Below are positions 7,217 through 14,529 of a stretch of 25,204 bases of DNA, piece after piece. The stretch is from positions 1 through 25,204 of the forward strand of contig CAZLZJ010000030.1 of the NCBI GenBank assembly GCA_964563975.1, written 5' to 3'. A program made the translations under genes and the position numbers. Every line of letters begins with the position of its first letter. Within the stretch, counting starts at the first letter, position 1. The DNA is from JAAYJR01 sp964563975 (GTDB lineage Bacteria > Bacteroidota > Bacteroidia > Bacteroidales > Prolixibacteraceae). The notes beneath the pieces are model-generated. The model saw only the letters and a list, made by a program, of their open reading frames with translations, did not search any database and was not told the DNA's origin.

Positions 7217-7744
7217 TTAATTTTTAATTCTTTTTAAAATCTCCCAACGGGGATCATTGATTAGACCTGATTGCTTATCCGGACCGTATTGCTTAAGTTT
7301 TTTGATCATCTCAATGTTACAGTTACTTTCTCCGTTTATATTTACAGGGTGTACATGTTTTAATGGAATGCTTACAATTATGAATTCATATATTAGCTGA
7401 GCAAGGTTTAGCTTATATTCTTCGGGCATCAACCAGATTACCTCATCGTTGTTGTCTGTTTCAGCTTTACCGAATTTTACAAATACCTTATCTTTATGGG
7501 CAACCCGTTGGCGGTAAATCTCAAGGCATCGATCGCATGTCAGTTCAATCCATCCTTTTAAAGTAAATGACAACTTTAAAAAAGTGCTTCGTTTTTCCAA
7601 CAACACATTTACTTTAATCCTGCCAACATTTACCATACCCTGTTCAAAATGGTCAAAGAACTTGTTTTCCACATCGTATTCGAACTCGTGAAAACCCTCT
7701 TTCAGTCCCTTAAACACTAAATCATATTGAGTTATTAAGCCCAT
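7217..7744 (-). CDS. DUF177/YceD-family protein (23S rRNA accumulation protein)
   Basis: A 175-residue protein from ATG 7744. It has the family's LTCDRCLEIY metal-type CxxC segment (about residues 77-86) and an acidic middle. YceD-family proteins in bacteria and plants are needed for normal 23S rRNA accumulation, and they pair with rpmF as seen here. A longer frame starts at a TTG at 7765. I reject it because that TTG lies inside a perfect -7 promoter box (7763-7770), so it would not be in the mRNA; residues from ATG 7744 onward (MGLITQYDLVFKGLKEG) fit the family start. Confidence 0.9.
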   Translation of the reverse strand: MGLITQYDLVFKGLKEGFHEFEYDVENKFFDHFEQGMVNVGRIKVNVLLEKRSTFLKLSFTLKGWIELTCDRCLEIYRQRVAHKDKVFVKFGKAETDNNDEVIWLMPEEYKLNLAQLIYEFIIVSIPLKHVHPVNINGESNCNIEMIKKLKQYGPDKQSGLINDPRWEILKRIKN

Positions 7745-7762
7745 GGTTCGAAAAAAGTGATG

Positions 7763-7770
7763 CAAAATTA
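7763..7770 (-). promoter_or_regulatory. -7 promoter element for DUF177-rpmF
   Basis: TAATTTTG on the minus strand is an exact TAnnTTTG match, 18 nt before the chosen ATG at 7744. No clear TTG is found at the -33 position. Spacing predicts a short leader. Confidence 0.55.
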
Positions 7771-7862
7771 TAAATTTTTAAATAATAGTTTAATAATTCC
7801 TTGAATTTTATAGGATTTATTCAGATATGAACCGGGAAAGTGCTTTAATATTTAATTTTATG

Positions 7863-8213
7863 CTATAAAAGCCTGTTTGTTTCTGTATCAGGAAATATAA
7901 TAGCAGGTTTGAAAGTTTTTGCTTCATTGAAACTCATTGTGGCATATGAGATAATGATTACTATATCCCCCACATGAGCTTTTCTGGCTGCAGGACCATT
8001 AAGACATATTATTCCTGAACCTCTTTTCCCTTTAATAATATAGGTGTCTAAACGTTCACCATTATTAATATTTATTACCTGAACTTTCTCATTTTCTATC
8101 AGGTTGGCAGCATCCATAAGATCTTCATCTATTGTAATACTGCCTACATACTGTAGATTAGCTTCAGTGACGGTAACTTTATGAATTTTTGATTTACAAA
8201 CTTCAATTTGCAT
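7863..8213 (-). CDS. panD: Aspartate 1-decarboxylase (pyruvoyl-dependent)
   Basis: A 116-residue proenzyme that makes beta-alanine from aspartate for pantothenate synthesis. From ATG 8213, the self-cleavage site YVGSITID places G24-S25 at the usual position; the Ser becomes the pyruvoyl group. K9 and the NGPAAR segment (about 72-77) are also conserved. The longer frame from a TTG at 8228 would shift the cleavage site to 29/30 and overlap panC, so I reject it. It lies 11 nt after panC and is almost certainly cotranscribed with it. Confidence 0.96.
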   Translation of the reverse strand: MQIEVCKSKIHKVTVTEANLQYVGSITIDEDLMDAANLIENEKVQVININNGERLDTYIIKGKRGSGIICLNGPAARKAHVGDIVIIISYATMSFNEAKTFKPAIIFPDTETNRLL

Positions 8214-8224
8214 AGCAGTGTTTT

Positions 8225-9064
8225 TCAATTCAGTACATAATTATCAATCAATCTGACTTTTCCGCAAAAAGCAGCAATACAGGCAATTTTTTTACAATCT
8301 TCGCTCCAGCTGTTTACCGGTTGCAAATTATCATCATTAACTATTTCAAAGTAATCAACTGTTAAAAACGGATTACTGTTTATTTTATTTATAACCCAAT
8401 TAATCAACTCTTTTACGGATTTTTTGCCGATTTGGTTATTAGCTTCACTCAGAGTTTTGTATATCACTGATGCATTTTCACGCTCTTTCGGTGAAAGCAG
8501 TTTATTTCGTGAGCTCATTGCCAGCCCTCCCGGCTCGCGAATAATCGGACAAGGAACTATTTCAACCTTAAGGTTCAGCATTTTCACCAGTTTTTTTATT
8601 ATCACTAATTGCTGGTAATCTTTTAATCCGAAATAGGCTTTATCGGGGTCTGTTAATTCAAAAAGGGTGCTCACAATTTGAGCAACACCATTAAAATGCC
8701 CTTTTCTGTGTTTGCCTTCCATTACTTTATCAAGTAAACCAAAATCGAAAGTACGGGTATCAGGCTCAGGGTATATTTCATTTGTCTCAGGAGCAAAAAC
8801 CAGATTACAACCGCTTTTCTTAAGGAGTTCAAGGTCAGCTTTAAGATTTCGCGGATAATGTTTCAGGTCATTCTTGTCGTTAAATTGTGTGGGATTGACA
8901 AAGATAGTTACAACAACCGTTTTATTTTCGGAAACAGCTTTCTCAATTAATGACAAATGCCCTTGGTGGAGAGCCCCCATTGTAGGAACTAACCCAACAG
9001 TTCCCCCTCTTTTTCTGAGATCATTTAACTCTTTATGAAGCTCTTTTTTAGTAATAACAAGCAT
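8225..9064 (-). CDS. panC: Pantothenate synthetase (pantoate-beta-alanine ligase)
   Basis: A 279-residue cytoplasmic ligase joining pantoate and beta-alanine with ATP. The nucleotide motifs are HQGH at residues 33-36 and MSSRN at 183-187. The conserved FGLKDYQQ segment is at 145-152. Start ATG 9064 (MLVITKKEL) is preferred over a TTG nine bases upstream. With panD it supplies two steps of the pathway; panB and panE are not nearby. A near-consensus -7 box (TTACTTTG, 9082-9089) precedes it. It diverges from the starch-synthase-like gene at 9223. Confidence 0.97.
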   Translation of the reverse strand: MLVITKKELHKELNDLRKRGGTVGLVPTMGALHQGHLSLIEKAVSENKTVVVTIFVNPTQFNDKNDLKHYPRNLKADLELLKKSGCNLVFAPETNEIYPEPDTRTFDFGLLDKVMEGKHRKGHFNGVAQIVSTLFELTDPDKAYFGLKDYQQLVIIKKLVKMLNLKVEIVPCPIIREPGGLAMSSRNKLLSPKERENASVIYKTLSEANNQIGKKSVKELINWVINKINSNPFLTVDYFEIVNDDNLQPVNSWSEDCKKIACIAAFCGKVRLIDNYVLN

Positions 9065-9182
9065 AATGTCCAAATAAATTACAAAGTAAATAAATTAAAA
9101 TATTTATTGCGTAATTAGGGCGATACATATATTAAAGAAACTAAAGAGGTTACATAAAATTTATAATTAAGGATATTTTTAT

Positions 9183-9190
9183 TAACTTTG
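9183..9190 (+). promoter_or_regulatory. -7 promoter element for the GT5-like gene
   Basis: TAACTTTG matches TAnnTTTG exactly and ends 32 nt before the ATG at 9223. The -33 TTG is not evident. It lies in the divergent space shared with panC. Confidence 0.5.
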
Positions 9191-9222
9191 CACATTGTTT
9201 TTTAAACCTTTCTTACAGGTCA

Positions 9223-10026
9223 ATGGAAAAGAAAAAGATTCTTTATATTTCTCAGGAAATCACACCTTATTTGCCGGAAAGTGAAATGTCAGAAATTGCT
9301 CGTTATCTTCCCCAGGCAATTCAGGAAAAAGGCAGGGAGATAAGGACATTTATGCCACGCTACGGATGTGTTAATGAAAGAAGAAATCAATTACATGAAG
9401 TAATAAGGCTTTCCGGAATGAATTTGGTAATTGATGATTCAGATCATCCTTTGATTATTAAGGTAGCATCAATACAGGCTGCAAGAATGCAGGTATATTT
9501 TATTGATAATGAAGATTACTTTCACCGGAAGCACATAATTACCAATTCAAAGGGTGAGGAGTTTAAGGATAATGATGAAAGAGCTCTGTTTTTTGCAAGA
9601 GGAGTTCTGGAAACAGTCATAAAATTAAGGTGGGCCCCTGATTTGATTCATTGTCATGGCTGGATGACTGCAATGGTGCCTCTGTTTATTAAAAAATATT
9701 ATTACAATAACCCTCTTTTTGTACAATCTAAGGTGATATATTCAGTCTATAAGGATGATTTTAAAAAACCATTAAATCCTAAAATACAGGATAAAGTACT
9801 TCTTGATAATATGGTAAAAGAAGACGTGGCACTGCTTAAAGACCCCACCTATTTGAATGTAAGCAAGATGGCAATAGACTATTCAGATGCTATTATAAAA
9901 GGCGAAAAATATATAAATCCGGATTTGGAGGAGTATATAAAATCTTCAGGTAAATTATTTTTAGATCATCAGTCAAAAGAGGCCTATATTGAGGCATATA
10001 ATGACTTTTACGAAAAAATTTGGTAA
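9223..10026 (+). CDS. Starch/glycogen synthase N-terminal (GT5) domain protein, probably non-catalytic
   Basis: A 267-residue protein resembling only the N-terminal Rossmann half of glycogen/starch synthases. Family marks are ILYISQEITPYLPE at the N-terminus, DNDERALFFARGVLE at 117-130 (synthase DNDERxxFFxxAxLE) and PDLIHCHGWMTAMVP at 139-153 (synthase HCHDWQTAL). The ADP-glucose motif KxGGL expected around residues 17-22 is replaced by LPESEM, and the whole C-terminal catalytic domain (normally 200 or more residues) is absent. The frame ends cleanly at TAA with no downstream remnant, so this looks like an evolved short protein rather than a truncation. It lies between panC and a DUF4270 lipoprotein, a neighbourhood recurrent in Bacteroidota. 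Glycogen synthesis activity is unlikely; a binding or regulatory role is inference. Confidence 0.82.
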   Translation: MEKKKILYISQEITPYLPESEMSEIARYLPQAIQEKGREIRTFMPRYGCVNERRNQLHEVIRLSGMNLVIDDSDHPLIIKVASIQAARMQVYFIDNEDYFHRKHIITNSKGEEFKDNDERALFFARGVLETVIKLRWAPDLIHCHGWMTAMVPLFIKKYYYNNPLFVQSKVIYSVYKDDFKKPLNPKIQDKVLLDNMVKEDVALLKDPTYLNVSKMAIDYSDAIIKGEKYINPDLEEYIKSSGKLFLDHQSKEAYIEAYNDFYEKIW

Positions 10027-10107
10027 CTTTTTAAGTTAATTTATCAAATTTAATTGTAAAAAAATAAATTGGATATACAATTAAATCGTAACTATACTGT
10101 TTTTTTA

Positions 10108-10115
10108 TAGGTTTG
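10108..10115 (+). promoter_or_regulatory. -7 promoter element for the DUF4270 gene
   Basis: TAGGTTTG matches TAnnTTTG exactly and ends 34 nt before the ATG at 10150. The upstream -33 half is not clear. Confidence 0.5.
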
Positions 10116-10149
10116 CATAATAATTTATTTAAAACAATAATTATAAAAA

Positions 10150-11520
10150 ATGCTATTAGTGAAAAAAGAGTATTTCAATAAATATATAGCGGTTTTATTA
10201 ACAGGCTTTATAATTTTTATATTTTATTCTTGTAATGAACCTAATGATTTGGGGATGGATCTTTTGCCTACCAATGACTTAGTACAGATAAGAAGTTTAG
10301 TAGAAAAAGAGAGCATTTCGTCTTATACTTTTAAAGAGGATTCCATAAGAACAGATAGAGCTTCAAGAAGCCTTTTTGGAGTTTTTGATGATCCGGTTTT
10401 TGGCAATACCACAATAAGTTTTGCATCCCAGTTCAGATTACAATTTCAGCCTGAGTTTGGAACAAATCCGGTGGCAGATTCTGTAAAATTGTATTTGTAT
10501 TACAGCTTTCTTTATGGTGATACAACTACTGTTCAGAGAATAAAAGTATATGAATTGAATGAATCCTTAATAATTGATACAACAAGTGCAAGTGGAGGCT
10601 CTTATGATTATCCTTATTATCAGGATGTTGATTTAAAATCTATCTCTTCACCAATTTTATTGGGAGAGCTGGAGTTTATACCGGAGGTTGAAAGGGATAG
10701 TGTCAAGGGAGATACTTTAATTCAGTTATTACAGATTCCGTTAGATATTTCATTAGGCGAAAAATTGATAAATGTTGATCCTTCAATAACAAAAAGTAAT
10801 GATGTTTTTCTTGAATTTTTTAAAGGATTGTATTTTGAAGCTGAAAAGGATGATCCCGACGGGGGTACAATTCTAACCCTTGAAGCTGCATCAGAGGAGT
10901 CTTTCCAGGGATCAGCTCTCCTTGTTTATTATAACAATGATGAAAATAAAGAAGCGGAAAAAACGGACACCCTTTATAATGCTTATGTTATAAGCAATTT
11001 AAGTGCAAGAGTAAATTCTATAACTCACGATTATTCAGGAACTCCCTTTGAGTTTAATCTGGATAATGATACAGGGCCGGGCGATTCACTTATCTATGTT
11101 CAGACAACAGGAGGATTGAAGTCAAAAATTTTTATAGATAAGCTCTCATTATGGAAAGATTCTGTTAATACTGCCATAAACAGGGCATTATTAATTTTTC
11201 AGGTTGATACAATTGTCTCTGATATTGAGCATTATCCTCCTCCTTCCAGGCTTCTTTTTACATATATAAAAGATGGCAAAGAGTATTTACCTGCTGATTA
11301 TGCTTTTTTTGGAGGCGGTGTACTGAATACTAAAAATTATACTTATAGTTTTAATATTACACAGCATCTTCAAAAAATCATAAACGGGGAGATAGATAAT
11401 TTAGGGTTCTATTTAACTACGGCTTTCAAAAACAGTGAAGCTAAAAGGGTTGTTCTTAAGGGTGGCAGCAGCAAGGCCGGTATTCGCCTGGTAATTACAT
11501 ATTCAAAATATTTGCAATAA
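10150..11520 (+). CDS. DUF4270 outer-envelope lipoprotein
   Basis: A 456-residue lipoprotein. A hydrophobic signal ends in FYSC with the lipidated Cys at residue 28, followed by NEPNDLGMDLLP, a typical DUF4270 opening. The rest is beta-rich with alternating hydrophobic residues and blocks describing extracellular folds (for example AFFGGGVLNTKNYTYSFNI near 391-409, and the C-terminal GIRLVITYSKYLQ). The function of DUF4270 is not established. The domain is confined to Bacteroidota, and its gene follows the starch-synthase-like gene, suggesting a shared role in envelope or polysaccharide biology (inference). It has its own -7 element, so the two need not be cotranscribed. Confidence 0.85.
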   Translation: MLLVKKEYFNKYIAVLLTGFIIFIFYSCNEPNDLGMDLLPTNDLVQIRSLVEKESISSYTFKEDSIRTDRASRSLFGVFDDPVFGNTTISFASQFRLQFQPEFGTNPVADSVKLYLYYSFLYGDTTTVQRIKVYELNESLIIDTTSASGGSYDYPYYQDVDLKSISSPILLGELEFIPEVERDSVKGDTLIQLLQIPLDISLGEKLINVDPSITKSNDVFLEFFKGLYFEAEKDDPDGGTILTLEAASEESFQGSALLVYYNNDENKEAEKTDTLYNAYVISNLSARVNSITHDYSGTPFEFNLDNDTGPGDSLIYVQTTGGLKSKIFIDKLSLWKDSVNTAINRALLIFQVDTIVSDIEHYPPPSRLLFTYIKDGKEYLPADYAFFGGGVLNTKNYTYSFNITQHLQKIINGEIDNLGFYLTTAFKNSEAKRVVLKGGSSKAGIRLVITYSKYLQ

Positions 11521-11543
11521 ATGCAGCAGGCTGTTCTGATAAT

Positions 11544-11622
11544 CGACCCGGTTGAGATAAAACATTGATCAATCTGTTTTACAGATCACCGGGTTGCATA
11601 ACTCTATTATCCATAGGGATAA
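11544..11622. other. Multi-hairpin intergenic element between the DUF4270 gene and dusB
   Basis: An outer stem pairs CGACCCGGT (11544-11552) with ACCGGGTTG (11588-11596), nine pairs including one G-T. It encloses either AAAACA/TGTTTT (11559-11564 with 11575-11580) or ATCTG/CAGAT (11572-11576 with 11582-11586); these two are mutually exclusive. A separate hairpin, TTATCC-ATAG-GGATAA, follows at 11607-11622. No poly-T tract follows, so it is not a plain terminator. It could be a 3' end structure, a structured dusB leader or a small RNA; I do not recognise a known family. Confidence 0.4.
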
Positions 11623-11667
11623 AATTCAATTGAGCATCTGTGGTTTTAATAATTAAATTCCAACTGT

Positions 11668-12675
11668 ATGAAGATTGGTAATCTTAATCTGGAAGATACT
11701 CCTCTATTTTTGGCTCCCATGGAAGATGTTACATATAAATCTTTTAGATGGATGTGTAAAAAGTTTGGGGCAGATATTTTGTACACTGAATTTATCTCAT
11801 CTGAAGCCTTGGTGAGAGAAGTAAAAAAAACAAAAGAGAAGATGGTTTTATTCAGCTTTGACAGGCCTGCAGCTATTCAGATATACGGTCATAATATTAG
11901 TTCCATGGTTTATGCCGCAAAGGTTGTTGAAGAGTTTCAACCTGATTTTATTGATCTGAATTTTGGTTGCCCCATGAAAAAAATAATCCGTCATGGTGCC
12001 GGAGCAGCCTTGCTGAAGGACCTGTCTAAAATGCAGGAGATGGCAGCCGAAGTTGTTAAGGCTGTAAAATTACCTGTTACTGCAAAAACCAGATTAGGGT
12101 GGTCAGAAACAGATAAACCGGTAATAGAGGCTGCACTTCGCTTGCAGGATGCAGGTATTGCAGCAATTGCCATACATGGAAGGACTCGCGACCAGCTTTA
12201 TAAGGGGAGTTCCGACTGGGATATGATAGGTAAGGTAAAAAACCATCCGGATATAAGAATTCCGGTTATTGGAAATGGAGATATAACAAGTGGTGAAAAG
12301 GCAAAAGTTTTGTTAGAACAAACAGGTGTGGATGGTCTTATGATTGGCAGGGCTGCAATTGGCCGCCCATGGATTTTTAAAGAGATCAAACATTTTATGA
12401 AGACCGGTGAAGTACTTTCCGCACCATTGGTATCTGAGGTGGTTAAAAATGTAAAAGAACAACTACTGATGAATGTAGAATGGAAAGAGAGTGAAAGGGC
12501 AGGTATTATGATTATGCGTCGCCATTTTGCCAGATATTTTCCGGGGCTTCCCCGTTTCAGAGAATTAAAAATCAGGCTTCTTCGTGCTGAAACTATTTTA
12601 GAAGTCAATCAGACATTAGAAGAGATAGTTAAAGGATATGGAAATCTCAGGCCTGATTACAGAGTTACAGATTAA
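11668..12675 (+). CDS. dusB: tRNA-dihydrouridine synthase, DusB type
   Basis: A 335-residue FMN enzyme that reduces uridine to dihydrouridine in tRNA D-loops. The TIM barrel begins with LFLAPMEDVT (residues 13-22). The catalytic Cys is C101 in DLNFGCPMKKI. Flavin and substrate residues include K140 in TAKTR, H170 in IHGRT, GNGD at 202-205 and GRAAIGRPW at 227-235. A helical tRNA-binding tail occupies about 245-335. No missing key residue. It stands alone on the plus strand after the structured intergenic element. Assignment to DusB rather than another Dus is from the GRPW and overall pattern. Confidence 0.95.
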   Translation: MKIGNLNLEDTPLFLAPMEDVTYKSFRWMCKKFGADILYTEFISSEALVREVKKTKEKMVLFSFDRPAAIQIYGHNISSMVYAAKVVEEFQPDFIDLNFGCPMKKIIRHGAGAALLKDLSKMQEMAAEVVKAVKLPVTAKTRLGWSETDKPVIEAALRLQDAGIAAIAIHGRTRDQLYKGSSDWDMIGKVKNHPDIRIPVIGNGDITSGEKAKVLLEQTGVDGLMIGRAAIGRPWIFKEIKHFMKTGEVLSAPLVSEVVKNVKEQLLMNVEWKESERAGIMIMRRHFARYFPGLPRFRELKIRLLRAETILEVNQTLEEIVKGYGNLRPDYRVTD

Positions 12676-12888
12676 ATATTTTTAATAACTGCCTTTATGA
12701 TTATTTCTATATAAATATATCGTTATGGAAAAGGGAATGTTGACAGGACTATGAATTTTAGCATTATCTTGCATAGATTAATAATTGGCATTAATCTTGT
12801 TAACAGATCAAATATTTTTTAAGTCTATTAAGGATGAAAAAGCAAATATTCTATGGGTGAATGATTTTTAATTTTAACTTAATTATTT

Positions 12889-13431
12889 ATGAAACAGTTT
12901 TTTAAGTTTTTATTATTGATATTATTTGCATTATTAGCCGGTTGCAGGGGAGAACCGGGATATCCCGGAATTGATGGAAAGGACGGGCAGGATGGTAAAG
13001 ATGGTGACTCTTTTATTGGATTGGTTTTTAATGGTTCAGGAGATTTTACTTCCGAAAATGAATATACTCTCTATTTTCAGTTTCCCGGTAATATAACGGT
13101 GTATGACAGTGATGTGGTGCTGGTATATATTTTATGGGAACAGATGACAAATAATTATGGAGATCCAATTGATATTTGGAGGTTGTTGCCGCAGACAGTT
13201 GTATTGGATGAGGGTGTGCTTCAGTATAATTATGATTATACATATGCTGATGTACAGATATTTTTGGAAGGTACTATCGATCTTGAAACATTACTGCCCG
13301 GTGAAGCTTTGAATCAGTATTTCCGTATAGTAATACTTCCTGCTGCTTTTATCAGCAATAATAATCTTAATGTAGCTGACTACAATATGCTGGTGAAATC
13401 GTTAGAAATGAAAAACATTAAATTATATTAA
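12889..13431 (+). CDS. Small lipoprotein with a collagen-like Gly-X-Y stretch
   Basis: A 180-residue predicted lipoprotein: a hydrophobic signal then LLAGC with the lipidated Cys at residue 19. Seven consecutive Gly-X-Y triplets follow at residues 21-41, mostly of the GKD/GQD type. The remainder (about 42-180) is a beta-rich, acidic, Tyr-rich domain I do not recognise. Bacterial collagen-like stretches form trimeric stalks, and a seven-triplet stalk would be very short. No exact -7 element is seen in the 213 nt upstream. The neighbours, dusB and nadA, give no functional hint. Confidence 0.8.
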   Translation: MKQFFKFLLLILFALLAGCRGEPGYPGIDGKDGQDGKDGDSFIGLVFNGSGDFTSENEYTLYFQFPGNITVYDSDVVLVYILWEQMTNNYGDPIDIWRLLPQTVVLDEGVLQYNYDYTYADVQIFLEGTIDLETLLPGEALNQYFRIVILPAAFISNNNLNVADYNMLVKSLEMKNIKLY

Positions 13432-13484
13432 GAAAGTAATTAAAATAAATTAAGACAAAAAACTGTTTTATTTAGATGATTTTT

Positions 13485-13492
13485 TAATTTTG
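13485..13492 (+). promoter_or_regulatory. -7 promoter element for nadA
   Basis: TAATTTTG is an exact TAnnTTTG match, ending 33 nt before the nadA ATG at 13526. The -33 TTG is not evident. Confidence 0.55.
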
Positions 13493-13525
13493 CTGCAATT
13501 TTCGAAGGTATAAGATTAAAAAGTT

Positions 13526-14518
13526 ATGGAGCAAGAAAAAATTGATCAGATGATACAAAACAGGGGTTTCATTGATGAGGAAATTGACCATGGAACAGAT
13601 CTTATTAGTGAGATAAACAGGTTAAGAAAAGAGAAGAATGCAATTATTTTAAGCCACTATTATGTAGATGGAGAGTTGCAGGACATTGCCGACCATGTGG
13701 GAGACAGCTTAGGGTTGGCACAGGCAGCAGCTTCTACTGATGCCGATCTGATTGTATTTGTTGGAGTCCATTTTATGGCTGAGACAGCTAAAATATTAAA
13801 TCCTGCAAAAAAAGTTATTTTACCTGATTTGAATGCATCTTGTTCGTTGGCAGAGTCTGCCTTAGCTGAAGATTTTGCAGGATTTAAAGCACAATATCCC
13901 GATCACAAAGTGATTACCTATATTAATGCTACTGCAGCATTAAAAACCATGTCGGATATTATTTGTACATCAGCCAATGCAAAAAAGATTGTTGAAAGTT
14001 TTCCTGAAGATGAAAAACTGATTTTTGCACCTGATAAGAATCTTGGAAATTATATTAATAATATTACCGGCAGAAATATGGTATTGTGGGATGGTGCATG
14101 TATGGTTCATGAAAAATATTCACTTGAAAAGATTATTGAACTAATGGATTTATATCCTGATGCCGAGTTTATTGCCCATCCTGAATGCGAGAAACCCGTA
14201 CTGCTTGTTGCAAAACATGTCGGGTCTACAGCTTCACTGTTGAATTATATAAAAAAGAGTAAGGTAAATAAGTTTATTGTTGCAACTGAAAGCGGTATTT
14301 TTCATCAGATGACAAAATCTTGTCCGGATAAAATTTTTATTCCTGCACCTTCAGTTGACTCCACTTGCGGATGTAATGACTGTTTTTTTATGAAGCTGAA
14401 CACAATGAAGAAGCTCTATTTGTGCATGAAGTATGAACAGCCCGAAATTGTATTATCAGAAGAAATAATATCAAAAGCACGCATTCCAATTGAGCGTATG
14501 CTGGAGATTTCAAAATAA
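13526..14518 (+). CDS. nadA: Quinolinate synthase
   Basis: A 330-residue [4Fe-4S] enzyme that condenses iminoaspartate with dihydroxyacetone phosphate to quinolinate in de novo NAD synthesis. The three expected cluster ligands are C106 (NASCSLAE), C192 (DGACMVHE) and C286, the last Cys of the STCGCNDC motif. Three internally related domains are recognisable, including the opening LSHYYVDGELQDIADHVGDS near 42-61. nadB and nadC are not adjacent, so the pathway is dispersed. It converges on the S41 protease gene with 11 nt between stops and no terminator. Confidence 0.98.
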   Translation: MEQEKIDQMIQNRGFIDEEIDHGTDLISEINRLRKEKNAIILSHYYVDGELQDIADHVGDSLGLAQAAASTDADLIVFVGVHFMAETAKILNPAKKVILPDLNASCSLAESALAEDFAGFKAQYPDHKVITYINATAALKTMSDIICTSANAKKIVESFPEDEKLIFAPDKNLGNYINNITGRNMVLWDGACMVHEKYSLEKIIELMDLYPDAEFIAHPECEKPVLLVAKHVGSTASLLNYIKKSKVNKFIVATESGIFHQMTKSCPDKIFIPAPSVDSTCGCNDCFFMKLNTMKKLYLCMKYEQPEIVLSEEIISKARIPIERMLEISK

Positions 14519-14529
14519 GAAGTAAAATA

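Noticed and set aside
8214..8228. TTG start adding five residues to panD and overlapping the panC stop
   Set aside because: From ATG 8213 the autocleavage pair is at the canonical G24-S25; the longer form would displace it.
12198..12608. 136-residue frame antisense to dusB
   Set aside because: Shadow of a conserved coding sequence without any family features.
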